A DNA stretch of 64,000 bases from an uncultured Dysgonomonas sp. (GTDB lineage: Bacteria; Bacteroidota; Bacteroidia; Bacteroidales; Dysgonomonadaceae): positions 1 through 64,000 of the forward strand of contig CALYPL010000006.1 of the NCBI GenBank assembly GCA_945273835.1, given 5' to 3'. The translations under genes and the position numbers were made by a program. Shown here one piece after another: positions 37,623 to 47,597 of this stretch (position 1 is the first letter of the stretch; each line of letters opens with the position of its first letter). The notes below the pieces were generated by a model, which saw only the letters and a list, made by a program, of their open reading frames with translations, was not told the DNA's origin and made no database searches.

Positions 37623-39314
37623 ATGACAGTAAACAATAGTGCCGAAGAAACAAAGAAAAGTCTCAATTTTATAGAAGTCATCGTTGAAAACGACATAAAA
37701 GCCGGTCATAACGACGGTCGGATACAAACACGTTTCCCCCCGGAACCCAATGGATATCTTCATATAGGACATGCCAAAGCGATCTGCATGGATTTTGGTA
37801 TAGCCCGAAAATACGGTGGTGTCTGCAATCTCCGCTTTGATGATACCAACCCCGTGAAAGAAGATGTGGAATATGTAGATTCTATCAAAGAAGACATTGA
37901 ATGGTTGGGCTACAAATGGGGAAATATTTATTATGCATCCGATTATTTTCAACAACTATGGGATTTTGCCGTCAGACTTATAAAAGAAGGCAAAGCATAC
38001 ATTGATGAACAGTCGGCTGAAGAAATTGCAAAACAAAAAGGCTCTCCCACACAAGCCGGAACTGACAGTCCTTTCCGCAACCGACCCATTGAAGAAAATC
38101 TTGCTCTGTTTGAAAAAATGAACAGCGGTGAGTTAGACGAAGGCAGCATGGTATTACGTGCCAAAATAGATATGGCATCTCCAAACATGCACTTCCGTGA
38201 CCCTATCATGTACCGTATCATTAAGATAGCTCACCACCGTACCGGCACTAAATGGAAAGCCTATCCGATGTATGATTTCGCACACGGACAGAGCGATTAC
38301 TTCGAAGGAGTGACCCACTCTATTTGTACTCTCGAATTTTCGGTTCATCGTCCGCTTTACGATTGGTTTATCAACGAACTGGCAACAGGCGAATATCGTC
38401 CTCATCAATACGAATTCAACAGGCTGAACCTTACATATACGGTTATGAGCAAACGCAAATTGTTGCAATTGGTTCAGGAAAAACTGGTCAGAGGTTGGGA
38501 CGATCCCCGCATGCCGACAATCTGCGGTTTCAGACGAAGAGGTTATACGCCCGAATCTATCCATAACTTTATAGACAAAATTGGTTATACCAAATACGAG
38601 GCTCTGAACGATATTTCTTTACTCGAATCTGCCGTGCGTGAAGATTTGAATGTACGGGCAAATCGCATATCGGCTGTACTTGACCCGATAAAATTAATTA
38701 TCACCAATTACCCTGACGGACAAACCGAAGAACTTGAAGCTCAGAATAATCCTGAAGATGCAACTGCAGGAAGCCACAATATATTATTCTCTAAAGAATT
38801 ATATATCGAGAGAGATGATTTTATGGAAGACGCACCTAAAAAATATTTCCGCCTGACACCCGGAAATGAAGTACGTCTTAAAAATGCCTATATCATCAAA
38901 TGTACAGGATGTAAACATGATGAACAGGGCAATGTCACGGAAGTATACGCCGAGTATGACGCTAACACTAAAAGCGGTATGCCCGACAGCAACCGCAAGG
39001 TAAAAGGAACTATACACTGGGTATCTACCGTTGATGCCATAGATGCCGAAGTGCGCCTTTACGACCGCTTGTTTATTGTGGAAAATCCTTCGGAAGACGA
39101 GCGTGATTTCAAAGAGCTCTTAAATCCCGATTCATTAAAAGTGGTGCAATCCTGCAAGATAGAATCTTTTGCGAAGAATGTAAAATCAGGTGATAAATTC
39201 CAATTCCAACGTATCGGTTATTTCTGTGTTGACCCCGATTCTACGGCAGAGCATCTTGTCTTTAACCGCACCGTATCACTTAAAGATTCTTGGAGTAAAG
39301 CCAAAGGCAAATAG
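37623..39314 (+). CDS. glnS: glutaminyl-tRNA synthetase
   Basis: A 563-residue class I aminoacyl-tRNA synthetase charging tRNA-Gln. The HIGH motif is PPEPNGYLHIGHAKA with HIGH at 47-50, and the KMSKS equivalent is VMSKRK near residue 276, both in the GlnRS form. The C-terminal beta-barrel anticodon domain is present. Having GlnRS means tRNA-Gln need not be charged by the amidotransferase route. Ends 12 bases before the TPR gene. Confidence 0.96.
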   Translation: MTVNNSAEETKKSLNFIEVIVENDIKAGHNDGRIQTRFPPEPNGYLHIGHAKAICMDFGIARKYGGVCNLRFDDTNPVKEDVEYVDSIKEDIEWLGYKWGNIYYASDYFQQLWDFAVRLIKEGKAYIDEQSAEEIAKQKGSPTQAGTDSPFRNRPIEENLALFEKMNSGELDEGSMVLRAKIDMASPNMHFRDPIMYRIIKIAHHRTGTKWKAYPMYDFAHGQSDYFEGVTHSICTLEFSVHRPLYDWFINELATGEYRPHQYEFNRLNLTYTVMSKRKLLQLVQEKLVRGWDDPRMPTICGFRRRGYTPESIHNFIDKIGYTKYEALNDISLLESAVREDLNVRANRISAVLDPIKLIITNYPDGQTEELEAQNNPEDATAGSHNILFSKELYIERDDFMEDAPKKYFRLTPGNEVRLKNAYIIKCTGCKHDEQGNVTEVYAEYDANTKSGMPDSNRKVKGTIHWVSTVDAIDAEVRLYDRLFIVENPSEDERDFKELLNPDSLKVVQSCKIESFAKNVKSGDKFQFQRIGYFCVDPDSTAEHLVFNRTVSLKDSWSKAKGK

Positions 39315-39326
39315 AAAAAAAAATAG

Positions 39327-40748
39327 ATGAGTAAAGATATTTCTGAACTCGTTAAAAGGTATAAAGAAGCCCATCGAAGTAATAAAAATATTTACTTCGA
39401 TGCGTACGAGTTCGAAGAGCTTGCCGATTATTTTGACTCGCTAAACGATATTGATGAAGTTAAGCAGGTTATTGAGGACGGACTAAAAATACATCCGAAA
39501 AATAGTTCGTTGATCATTAAAAGGTTGAAACTAATCGTTTATAATTACGATTATGATGAGGCTTTAAAAATAATTGACGAATCGGCTTTAGAGTACGATT
39601 ATGATCTTAACCTGCTCAAAATAGAGTGCTATTTAGTCCTTGGGATGGAAGATGAAGCCTTATTCAGCACAGAAGAAATTCTTGAGAACGAAGATGGTAA
39701 TCTGGATGAAGTGTTTGAAGACATAGGCTTCGTTTATTTTGAATTAAGCAAACTCGATGAAGCGCTTGTATTCTTTAAACACAGCCTTGAATTCAATTCT
39801 GAAAACCTTGAAGTTCTTAACAACCTGGCATATATTTATCGCCAGAAAGATAGCACAAACGAATTAATTGAGATTCATAATAAAATTTTGGATATCGATT
39901 CGTATACTTATGATTCGTGGGTAGAACTCGGAAAACTTTATTTTAGCAGACAAGAATATACAAAAGCCATTGATGCTTTAGACTTTGCATTAACCATTAA
40001 GGATGACGACGTAAATGTTCTGAAGTTAAAAGCTGAATGCCTTCCTTTACTAAATAGATATGAAGAAGCAATACAAATCTACCAAAAGTTGGTAATTGAA
40101 GAGTCTTACAATCCATCAGTATTTTTACCCCTTATAGATTTATACATCTCATGTGAAATGTATGAAAAAGCTCATGAGGTGATTGACAGTTATGAAGCCT
40201 CTTTTGGCAAGAGTGACGACTCTATATCTAAAAGGGCAGATATTTACATTCGTGCCGGTAGTATTGAAAAAGCATTAGAATTTGTTTCATCGACGGAAAA
40301 TACATGTTCAAAATCTTTTGAAATGAATATGCTGATGGGCGAAATTTATTTCAGAAAAAAGGAATTAAAATGTGCTGAATATTATTTTGCAATAGCAATT
40401 TCTATGAGTGACAAGATAAGTCCTCTCGTATATGAACGATTGTCAACCATCAACATTATTCATAAAAATTACAGGCTTGGATTGTTTTACGCAAGCAGAC
40501 TTCTCGAGGCATTTCCTTACGTAACAGCAAATATAGGCAGAGTAGCCCTGTTATATTATCAACTCGAGCTTTTTGAAAAACTCGAAGTTTTAATTCAATA
40601 TTTTACTTCATCAGATTTTACCAGTCTATCGCTTTTCGCTTTTCCTTCGGACACAGAGCCATTCACCGATAAAGACGGACTATTGGCAAGATTCAAAGTA
40701 GCCCGCAGTAAGGGTACTCTTTTGAATATATTGAAACTTCTGGATTGA
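39327..40748 (+). CDS. tetratricopeptide-repeat protein
   Basis: A 473-residue soluble protein with no signal peptide, built largely from helical TPR pairs. Clear units include FEDIGFVYFELSKLDEALVF, a following NLEVLNNLAYIYRQK, SWVELGKLYFSRQEYTKAI and AEYYFAIAIS. Such arrays mediate protein-protein contact. The partner is unknown. It is 12 bases after glnS and convergent with dnaX 23 bases further on. Confidence 0.85.
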   Translation: MSKDISELVKRYKEAHRSNKNIYFDAYEFEELADYFDSLNDIDEVKQVIEDGLKIHPKNSSLIIKRLKLIVYNYDYDEALKIIDESALEYDYDLNLLKIECYLVLGMEDEALFSTEEILENEDGNLDEVFEDIGFVYFELSKLDEALVFFKHSLEFNSENLEVLNNLAYIYRQKDSTNELIEIHNKILDIDSYTYDSWVELGKLYFSRQEYTKAIDALDFALTIKDDDVNVLKLKAECLPLLNRYEEAIQIYQKLVIEESYNPSVFLPLIDLYISCEMYEKAHEVIDSYEASFGKSDDSISKRADIYIRAGSIEKALEFVSSTENTCSKSFEMNMLMGEIYFRKKELKCAEYYFAIAISMSDKISPLVYERLSTINIIHKNYRLGLFYASRLLEAFPYVTANIGRVALLYYQLELFEKLEVLIQYFTSSDFTSLSLFAFPSDTEPFTDKDGLLARFKVARSKGTLLNILKLLD

Positions 40749-40771
40749 TAGGAAAGGTAAACGCTGTAAGA

Positions 40772-42550
40772 TCAAGACAATTCTAAACCAAATTCATCTC
40801 TCAATTTTCTTAAGTGCGGATTTTCTTCCATCATGAGAGCAAACTTTTCGGATGGAGTGTAAGCTAATTTCTTCTCATTATTCTCACTCACACGTATACG
40901 CATCATTAATTCGCCATTCTGCAATTTAGAACGTAAATAAGTTAGAATGGACAGACTGTTTTCGTTCAGATTGTGTTCTTGCACCGGATTGTTAACCACC
41001 ACTTCGAAAGTCCAGTGTTCTTGTAAATCAGGCAAACAACTCATCATCGTGTTCTTGAGGTGTATCTCTTCGATCAGAGTATCGGCATAGGCTTTCCATT
41101 CATTGATGAGTTGAATCGGCGTGAAGCGATTTGTCTGATTTACTACCTGTTGCTTTTGTTGGATAGTTTCTTCATCATTTTTCTGCCCGAAAGACGAAAG
41201 CGACACTCCAAGACTACGCATGCTTTTCAATTCAGGCTTACGAATTTGTTTAGTTTGTTCTTGCGCCGGTTGCGTCTGAGCCTGAACCTGCACAGGTTGA
41301 GCCAATGACTTAGCCTGAGTAGGCTGAACAGGTTGTGACGATGGTCTGTTGACAGGTTGAGAAGAAACGGAATTTGCGGCAGCGTTAGGAACTTGTTGTT
41401 TATTGAATATCGGCTCTACTACTGATTTTTTTTTTTGCTCTTCAGCATTTTGAGGCGAAGAGAATAATTGACAAAGATGTATCAGTGTGAGGTCTGCCAA
41501 GAGTCTCTTATTTCTGCTTGCCCGATAGTTCAGATCACATTGGTTAACTATATCTATGGCTTTATATAAAAACTCGTTAGCACACTTTTGGGCTGTGTCC
41601 ATATATCTTTGCCGGATTGAAGCTCCTACTTCAAACAACTCGGCTGTACGAGGATCTTTACAAAGTAATAAGTCCCTGAAATGCGAGGCTATACCTGTTA
41701 TCACATTATGACCGTCAAAACCTTTCTTCAGAATTTCGTCAAGAATAAGTATGCTATCCATCACGTTACCACTCATGATACTATCTGTAAGACGAAAATA
41801 GTAATCATAATCAAGTACGTTCAGATTTTCGATAACGGCTTTATAAGTCACATTTCCCGCTGTAAAGCTGACTGCCTGATCGAACATTGAAAGGGCATCA
41901 CGCATACCGCCATCGGCTTTCTGCGCTAAAATATTCAATGCTTCAGGTTCCACTGTCACATTCTCACTTTTTGCCACATATTCAAGATGTTCAACGGTAT
42001 CTTTTATAGTAATACGGCTGAAATCATATGTCTGGCATCGTGACAGGATGGTAGGCAACACTTTATGCTTCTCGGTGGTCGCTAATATAAATATAGCATG
42101 TGCTGGTGGTTCTTCAAGCGTCTTCAGAAAAGCATTGAAGGCTGCCTGAGAGAGCATATGCACCTCATCTATTATATAGACTTTATATTTACCGATCTGA
42201 GGGGGTATTCGCACTTGCTCAATTAGGGAGCGAATATCATCTACCGAGTTATTGGATGCGGCATCAAGTTCATGTATATTATATGAGCGCTGCTCATTGA
42301 ATGCCACACACGATTCGCATTCGTTACATGCTTCGCCATCGGCGGTGGGCGTTAAACAGTTAATGGTTTTGGCGAATATACGTGCACAGGTGGTTTTACC
42401 AACTCCACGAGGTCCGCAGAACAGATACGCATGAGCAAGTTTATTCGATGCAATGGCATTTTTTAAGGTAGTCGTCAACGCTTTTTGCCCCACCACCGAA
42501 TTGAAAGTGGATGGACGGTATTTACGTGCTGAAACTATATAATTATCCAT
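40772..42550 (-). CDS. dnaX: DNA polymerase III subunits gamma/tau
   Basis: A 592-residue clamp-loader ATPase. Walker A GPRGVGKTT lies at 46-54, the zinc-binding cysteines follow near C65, C75, C78 and C81, with DEVHMLS and the SRC sensor segment. After the three conserved AAA+ domains (to about residue 370) comes a Gln/Pro-rich linker and a tau-specific C-terminus. An A11 run at codons 372-375 would allow slippage to make a short gamma form. Confidence 0.95.
   Translation of the reverse strand: MDNYIVSARKYRPSTFNSVVGQKALTTTLKNAIASNKLAHAYLFCGPRGVGKTTCARIFAKTINCLTPTADGEACNECESCVAFNEQRSYNIHELDAASNNSVDDIRSLIEQVRIPPQIGKYKVYIIDEVHMLSQAAFNAFLKTLEEPPAHAIFILATTEKHKVLPTILSRCQTYDFSRITIKDTVEHLEYVAKSENVTVEPEALNILAQKADGGMRDALSMFDQAVSFTAGNVTYKAVIENLNVLDYDYYFRLTDSIMSGNVMDSILILDEILKKGFDGHNVITGIASHFRDLLLCKDPRTAELFEVGASIRQRYMDTAQKCANEFLYKAIDIVNQCDLNYRASRNKRLLADLTLIHLCQLFSSPQNAEEQKKKSVVEPIFNKQQVPNAAANSVSSQPVNRPSSQPVQPTQAKSLAQPVQVQAQTQPAQEQTKQIRKPELKSMRSLGVSLSSFGQKNDEETIQQKQQVVNQTNRFTPIQLINEWKAYADTLIEEIHLKNTMMSCLPDLQEHWTFEVVVNNPVQEHNLNENSLSILTYLRSKLQNGELMMRIRVSENNEKKLAYTPSEKFALMMEENPHLRKLRDEFGLELS
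41426..41436 (-). promoter_or_regulatory. A11 slippery run inside dnaX, candidate gamma/tau switch
   Basis: On the coding strand the sequence is C followed by eleven A then TCA, encoding Q372-K-K-K-S. A -1 shift (or one extra A) reads I-S-S-R-A-D-I-Q-stop; a +1 shift (or one A lost) reads N-Q-stop. Either way a product of about 377-383 residues is made, ending just after domain III, which is where the gamma subunit ends. Confidence 0.6.
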
Positions 42551-42574
42551 TGAATCTGTCTCCTTTTCTTTTTA

Positions 42575-42582
42575 CAAAAGTA
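42575..42582 (-). promoter_or_regulatory. -7 promoter box (TACTTTTG) for dnaX
   Basis: TAnnTTTG match on the minus strand, 24 bases before the dnaX start. Confidence 0.5.
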
Positions 42583-42670
42583 TATAAAAATAATCAAGTG
42601 GCATGAAAAAATATACTGTCGAAACTTATTAAAAAAAACTTAGCTTCTGAAAAGCCGTGTTATTTACTTA

Positions 42671-45154
42671 TCATTCTTTATAATAAACGCGTTTCACACG
42701 TTGGGATATCGATGTAAGCAACTCGTAAGGAATGGTATCAATCCTTTCAGCCAATTCTGTCACGGTCTGATTTTCTCCGTAAATGATTACGGTATCTCCT
42801 TCTTTGGCATCAATCCCTGTAACATCAATCATTGTGAGATCCATACATATATTTCCGACAATTGGCACCGGCTTTCCATTAACCAACACTGTTCCTGTTC
42901 CATTACCAAAACGACGGTTCAATCCGTCTGCGTATCCGATGCGAATTGTCGCTATTTTGGAGTCTTTATCAATAACACCGCGTCTTCCGTACCCAACGGT
43001 TTCGCCTTTCTTGATATCTTTTATTTGAAGAATGGTTGTTTTAAGCGTACACACGTTACGAAGTCCATCTAATCCGCTTGCGCTAACTCCATAAAGGCTG
43101 ATACCTAAGCGAACCATTTCAAGCTGTTCTTCGGGAAAACGCTCTATTCCGGCAGAATTAAGGATGTGACGAAGAATCGGGTGATTAAATTCATCCTGTA
43201 TTTGTCGTGCTATTTCTTTAAATGTCTTTATTTGTGTTTGTGTAAAGCCATCGAAGTTCCAACTTTCACTGGCGGCAAGATGGGAATACACGGAATGTAT
43301 CATCACCCCATTTTGTTGCTTAATCCGTTCAATTAGTTCAGGCAGGTCTTCTTGGGTGAATCCTAATCTGTGCATACCTGTATCAATCTTCAGATGTATG
43401 GGATAATTGTTTATACCCTGCAATTTTGCTTCTTTTATATATGCATCAAGTATTCTAAAGTTATAAACCGCAGGCTCAAGGTTATACGAAGCCAATTCTT
43501 CAAAACCTCCTACTTCGGCATTCAACACGATAATCGGCAATTTTATACCTTCTTTACGCAAGGTTACCCCTTCTTCAGCAACGGCAACGGCAAGATAGTC
43601 GCACTTATGGTATTGAAGTGTTTTTGCTACTTCAGCTGCTCCTGTGCCATATCCTCCCGCCTTGACCATACAGACAATTTTTGTTGATGGTTTCAGCCGT
43701 GAACGATAGAAATTGTAGTTATGCACAATCGCATCAAGATCAATATCAAGTACTGTTTCATGAGTTTTTATCTCAAGTAGCTTATCAATGTACTCAAATT
43801 TAAAATTACGTGCTCCTTTCAACAGAATGACAGAATCGTGTATATTATCCCAGATATTTGATCTGATGAACTCATCTGTACTGATAAAGAAATTTGATTT
43901 TCCGCTGTCAAATAAGGATTTATTTAACATGATGTCAGGACCGATCCCAATAAACAGGTCTATGCCTTTTTTATTAATCAAATCTACGGCAATTTTATAG
44001 AGTTCTTTTGGGGGAATACCGGCTTGTGGTATATCGGACATTATCAGAATTTTCTTCAGATTACTTCCTGCTATTCGCTGTGACATGAAATCTAAAGCAA
44101 TTTTCAGCGAGTTGATATCCGAATTGTAGGTGTCGTTGATTATTGTACAATTGCTCTTGCCGGGACGCACCTCAAGACGCATTGCAACAGGTTCGAGCGA
44201 TAACATTTTTTCTGCTATATAATCGGGGGTAGCACGAAGATAAAGTGCCGCACACAATACTTGTATGGCATTCTCAATCGAAGCATCGTCACAAAATGGT
44301 ATTTCTATTTTTGATTTAAATTCTAAGAATGAATATTCTATTATGGTTGATGCCTCGTTTTTTATTGTTTTTAAAATATGTACAGGACTGCGATCTGATG
44401 CTTTACGAGACCAAGTGAGGCGCTTTTGAGAAAGACATGCGGTCTCCATACACTCGTCAAGTAATTTATTTTCTTCCTCGCAAATTATAACATCCGAATT
44501 TATGAATAGCTCTAATTTCTCAAGGCATTTCTGACGCATTGATAAAAATCCTTCCTGATGAGCTTGTCCTAAATTTGTAAAAATACCGATTGTCGGTGTT
44601 ATCATCGGCTCTAAGCGAGCCATCTCTTCAGGTATAGAGATGCCGGCTTCGAAAATCCCCAATTCCGTACGTTCATCCATTTGCCATACCGACAGTGCAA
44701 CGCCTATCTGCGAGTTATAGCTTCGGGGGGAATGTGTGATATTGAATTTTTCACATAATACCTGATATAACCATTCTTTGACAACTGTTTTGCCATTACT
44801 GCCTGTTATACCGACAACAGGTATATCGAATCGATTACGATGATAAGCTGCAATTCGTTGCAAAGCATCTAAGGTATCTTTGACGACAAGAAAGTTAGCG
44901 TCTTTGTATTCATCCCATCCGGGTAGCATAGTACTTACAACAAAATTGCGCACCTGCAAATCGTATAACTCTGAAACATATTTATGTCCGTCGTTATTAG
45001 GTGTTGTCAGTGCGAAAAACAGGGTTTCGTCCGGATAAAATACCTGACGACTATCTGTTAGTAAGATACTTATATCTGAGTCATGAAGATATTGCTTTTT
45101 AATATCTAATATCTCACTTATTTTTTGGATGCTATATTTCATGTCAGGAAACAA
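42671..45154 (-). CDS. MurF-alanine racemase fusion protein
   Basis: An 827-residue bifunctional enzyme. Residues 1-460 are MurF, which adds D-Ala-D-Ala to the UDP-MurNAc tripeptide: ATP loop GITGSNGKT at 115-123 and RLEVRPGKSNCTIINDTYNS near 326-345. Residues 465-827 are a PLP alanine racemase: D-I-D-L-D-A entry at about 470, PLP lysine K498 in MVKAGGYGTGA, and the C-terminal catalytic region SLYGVSASG and GYGRRG. The fusion couples D-Ala formation to its use and is known in Bacteroidota. It ends the operon with the GSCFA gene upstream by 9 bases. Confidence 0.94.
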   Translation of the reverse strand: MFPDMKYSIQKISEILDIKKQYLHDSDISILLTDSRQVFYPDETLFFALTTPNNDGHKYVSELYDLQVRNFVVSTMLPGWDEYKDANFLVVKDTLDALQRIAAYHRNRFDIPVVGITGSNGKTVVKEWLYQVLCEKFNITHSPRSYNSQIGVALSVWQMDERTELGIFEAGISIPEEMARLEPMITPTIGIFTNLGQAHQEGFLSMRQKCLEKLELFINSDVIICEEENKLLDECMETACLSQKRLTWSRKASDRSPVHILKTIKNEASTIIEYSFLEFKSKIEIPFCDDASIENAIQVLCAALYLRATPDYIAEKMLSLEPVAMRLEVRPGKSNCTIINDTYNSDINSLKIALDFMSQRIAGSNLKKILIMSDIPQAGIPPKELYKIAVDLINKKGIDLFIGIGPDIMLNKSLFDSGKSNFFISTDEFIRSNIWDNIHDSVILLKGARNFKFEYIDKLLEIKTHETVLDIDLDAIVHNYNFYRSRLKPSTKIVCMVKAGGYGTGAAEVAKTLQYHKCDYLAVAVAEEGVTLRKEGIKLPIIVLNAEVGGFEELASYNLEPAVYNFRILDAYIKEAKLQGINNYPIHLKIDTGMHRLGFTQEDLPELIERIKQQNGVMIHSVYSHLAASESWNFDGFTQTQIKTFKEIARQIQDEFNHPILRHILNSAGIERFPEEQLEMVRLGISLYGVSASGLDGLRNVCTLKTTILQIKDIKKGETVGYGRRGVIDKDSKIATIRIGYADGLNRRFGNGTGTVLVNGKPVPIVGNICMDLTMIDVTGIDAKEGDTVIIYGENQTVTELAERIDTIPYELLTSISQRVKRVYYKE

Positions 45155-45163
45155 TGTAATTTC

Positions 45164-46156
45164 TTAGTGGAACGAGGACAAAGTTTCATTGAGTGAATTT
45201 ATCTCTCTTTTACAGCAAATGTATGGATATTTTTCTTGAAAGAGATTGACTTTTAACAAAGTTTGCTGTAAAAAATATTTATACTCATCGCTCTTTCCGC
45301 TAAGTGATCTGTGACCGATTGCCGATGCTAATTTTGCCCACTCTCTAATAATTTGTTGGGTTTTGGAATCGAAATATGTATTGCTAAACCGCTCCCAAAT
45401 GTACTTTATGGCAACAAAAGACGGATGGGTCATATCTTCCGCATAAAACCGATAGTCACGCAACTCGTCCACTACGATTTCGTAAGCAGGAAAATATTCA
45501 ATGGCTTCTGTCTCTTTCATTATTTTTTCAATAGCCAATAATAATGTGGCTTTACTTAACTGGTTTTGATGTGCTCCGTCTTTCAGATGTCGAATAGGGC
45601 TAACTGTAAATATTATCCTAAGTTTCGGATTGATTGTTCTAAGTTGTTTTATCAGAAATATCCATGACTCTACAATTTCTTCAACGCCAAGTCTTCTGCG
45701 CTCGAACTTATCAGCCGGCAATTTATGACAATTACCAACGGTTTCTCCGGTTTCCTTGAAGCTATATATATAAGCTGTTCCGAACGTAACAAATAAAATA
45801 TCTGATTTGCGCAATCTTTCTGCCGATTGAGTTATGGAAAAATTAATGTTTTTAAGGCAAGTTTCTTTATTTGCATTGGAAAAAATACTATGATGGATGA
45901 AACTGTGCCACATACCATTATGTCGGAATAAATCTGATTCAGCTAATTTTTTATTCTCAATTAATAGCCGGATAGCACTGTTAATTGATTGGGGATTATA
46001 AAGTACTCCGAATGGATTGACAGCTACATTGAATTTAGAATCAATCAACTTTGTCCCTATATTTTCTATAAAGCATGAACCGAACATAAGTATCGTATCG
46101 GAATGATTTATTTTAAGTTCAGACTTTGGAATGTCTACCGCTGTGGTGAAATCCAT
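45164..46156 (-). CDS. GSCFA domain protein
   Basis: A 330-residue protein named for its conserved motif, seen here as FGSCFIENIG near residue 32. The GSC serine, the FGTAYIYSF and TVSPIRHLKDGAHQNQLSK segments and the DDMTHPS-like EDMTHPSFVA near the C-terminus suggest an SGNH-type esterase/lipase fold, so hydrolase activity is likely but unproven. Start chosen at the ATG at 46156: a GTG seven codons upstream lies at or before the predicted transcription start of the TAAATTTG box. Directly upstream of murF-alr. Confidence 0.85.
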   Translation of the reverse strand: MDFTTAVDIPKSELKINHSDTILMFGSCFIENIGTKLIDSKFNVAVNPFGVLYNPQSINSAIRLLIENKKLAESDLFRHNGMWHSFIHHSIFSNANKETCLKNINFSITQSAERLRKSDILFVTFGTAYIYSFKETGETVGNCHKLPADKFERRRLGVEEIVESWIFLIKQLRTINPKLRIIFTVSPIRHLKDGAHQNQLSKATLLLAIEKIMKETEAIEYFPAYEIVVDELRDYRFYAEDMTHPSFVAIKYIWERFSNTYFDSKTQQIIREWAKLASAIGHRSLSGKSDEYKYFLQQTLLKVNLFQEKYPYICCKREINSLNETLSSFH

Positions 46157-46178
46157 AAAATTCAATTTATAATTCACA

Positions 46179-46186
46179 CAAATTTA
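46179..46186 (-). promoter_or_regulatory. -7 promoter box (TAAATTTG) for GSCFA-murF-alr
   Basis: TAnnTTTG match on the minus strand, 22 bases upstream of the chosen ATG. It supports the ATG at 46156 rather than a GTG at 46177. Confidence 0.5.
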
Positions 46187-46202
46187 TAAAATACCTGATA
46201 AA

Positions 46203-46232
46203 TAAAGAAAGCTGCTCCTGATGGAACAGCTT
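46203..46232 (-). terminator. terminator after the tandem barrel genes
   Basis: Minus-strand stem AAGCTGTTCC/GGAGCAGCTT (one G-T pair) with a 4-base loop, followed by TCTTTATTT. About 27 bases past the stop of the barrel gene at 46259. Confidence 0.75.
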
Positions 46233-46258
46233 CCGATATTTCTATGTTATATCAGCTT

Positions 46259-46867
46259 TTACAAGAAACGATAGCTGAATGAAAGATATCCGTTACGGGT
46301 ACGAGCTTTAGTTCCTTCTATGTGAGAAAGGTTAGTCAAACCAAAATCATAACCTAAATCAACTCCTAATTTCCAGAAATCGAAACCGACTGCTGCACCA
46401 AGACCGAAGTCATTCTTTTTAAAAGTATTATCTCCGAAGAAGTCAAATTTCTTCCCATCTCCTTTTATCTTTCCTCCTATACCGTAAGCCCAATAAGGAC
46501 CTGCTTCTACACGCAATCGTGCTGATAAACCAAGATTGTATTTATAACCCAAATGCACCGGAATTTGCAAAAATAATGGATTAGCCTTCGACTCAACATC
46601 ACTACCTTCAATTGACTTAAAGTGCTTTAATTTAGCTCCTTTTTGAGTTATCTCGGCATTGGCGCCAACATAAAAATTAGCCGGCAAATTCAATCTTGCA
46701 GTAAGACCCGCGTTAAATCCGGCTCGGTTACTTGTGTTTAATCCTCCACTAAAATCTGAAGTATTTACACCACCTTTTATGCCAATTGAAATAGGAATAA
46801 GTTGCGCCTTGGCTTGAACACCGAATAGTATCGCAACTGCCAATAAAGTAACTTTAATTTTTTGCAT
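46259..46867 (-). CDS. outer-membrane beta-barrel protein, PorT-like
   Basis: A 202-residue protein with a signal peptide (residues 1-21, ending FGVQAKAQ). The mature part begins LIPISIGIKGGVNTSDFSGG and shows glycine and aromatic alternation typical of PF13568-type barrels, ending GYLSFSYRFL. It is a paralogue of the gene just upstream (17-base gap); both share the GIKGG/GVKAGAN start, the GPYxALG segment and the GYDFGLxN motif. Function unknown. Confidence 0.8.
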   Translation of the reverse strand: MQKIKVTLLAVAILFGVQAKAQLIPISIGIKGGVNTSDFSGGLNTSNRAGFNAGLTARLNLPANFYVGANAEITQKGAKLKHFKSIEGSDVESKANPLFLQIPVHLGYKYNLGLSARLRVEAGPYWAYGIGGKIKGDGKKFDFFGDNTFKKNDFGLGAAVGFDFWKLGVDLGYDFGLTNLSHIEGTKARTRNGYLSFSYRFL

Positions 46868-46884
46868 TTGGATTTTTATATTAA

Positions 46885-47508
46885 TTAAAATTTATAACCT
46901 ACAGTAACAAAGGCGTTACCGTTACGTAATTTGTAATCTTCATTTTTTTGTGTTTTAGCTACATTCAATAATCCGAAATCATAGCCAATATTAGCATTGA
47001 TTTTACCGAATTCTGCTCCAACGCCTAAACCGAGTCCAAAATCAAATCTTTTCATTCTTTTACCAAATGTATTCTCTTTAATAGATAATGCAACTGTATT
47101 ATTGGAAGACTCTATTTTATTCTTTCCATTAACACCTAAAGCAACGTAAGGACCTGCCTGAAATACAAGTTTTGTAGAAGAAGCAATATCCAGTTTATAA
47201 GCTGCATGAATCGGTAATTGAATATATGACGCGCCTATAGAAGATTTTACCCCATTTACTTTTTTACCATTTACACCTTTTGTAGTATATTCCAATCCAG
47301 ATAACACGAACCAGTTTTCAGTAACAGCATAATCGACAGTTACACCAACATTATAACCAAATCGGACTTTAGAGTCCTTATAATCACCTGTTAATGTAGA
47401 CATATTAGCACCAGCTTTTACACCAAACGTAAATGGCTTATCTTGCGCATTCGCTTTTACACATAGTGCTAACACAAGAACAAATAAAATTGTTTTGATT
47501 GTTTTCAT
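46885..47508 (-). CDS. outer-membrane beta-barrel protein, PorT-like (paralogue)
   Basis: A 207-residue barrel with signal peptide (residues 1-21, ending CVKANAQ). It shares with its downstream neighbour the FGVKAGANMS entry strand, the VFQAGPYVALG segment, and the final IGYDFGLLN and FVTVGYKF strands. The pair likely arose by tandem duplication. First gene of the two-gene unit, with a TATTTTTG box about 80 bases upstream. Confidence 0.8.
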   Translation of the reverse strand: MKTIKTILFVLVLALCVKANAQDKPFTFGVKAGANMSTLTGDYKDSKVRFGYNVGVTVDYAVTENWFVLSGLEYTTKGVNGKKVNGVKSSIGASYIQLPIHAAYKLDIASSTKLVFQAGPYVALGVNGKNKIESSNNTVALSIKENTFGKRMKRFDFGLGLGVGAEFGKINANIGYDFGLLNVAKTQKNEDYKLRNGNAFVTVGYKF

Positions 47509-47589
47509 AAGAATTAAAGTTTAGTTAATAAAAAATTTGTAGTTAAAGGATAAAAGAATTTATACTTATTTTTAAATGTGTTAAGGCTA

Positions 47590-47597
47590 CAAAAATA
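47590..47597 (-). promoter_or_regulatory. -7 promoter box (TATTTTTG) for the barrel pair
   Basis: TAnnTTTG match on the minus strand, 81 bases upstream of the first barrel gene; the leader would be about 75 bases. Confidence 0.45.

Noticed and set aside
46259-47508. Barrel pair as a phase-variable or invertible locus.
   Set aside because: No inverted repeats or recombinase gene flank the pair; simple tandem duplication explains them.
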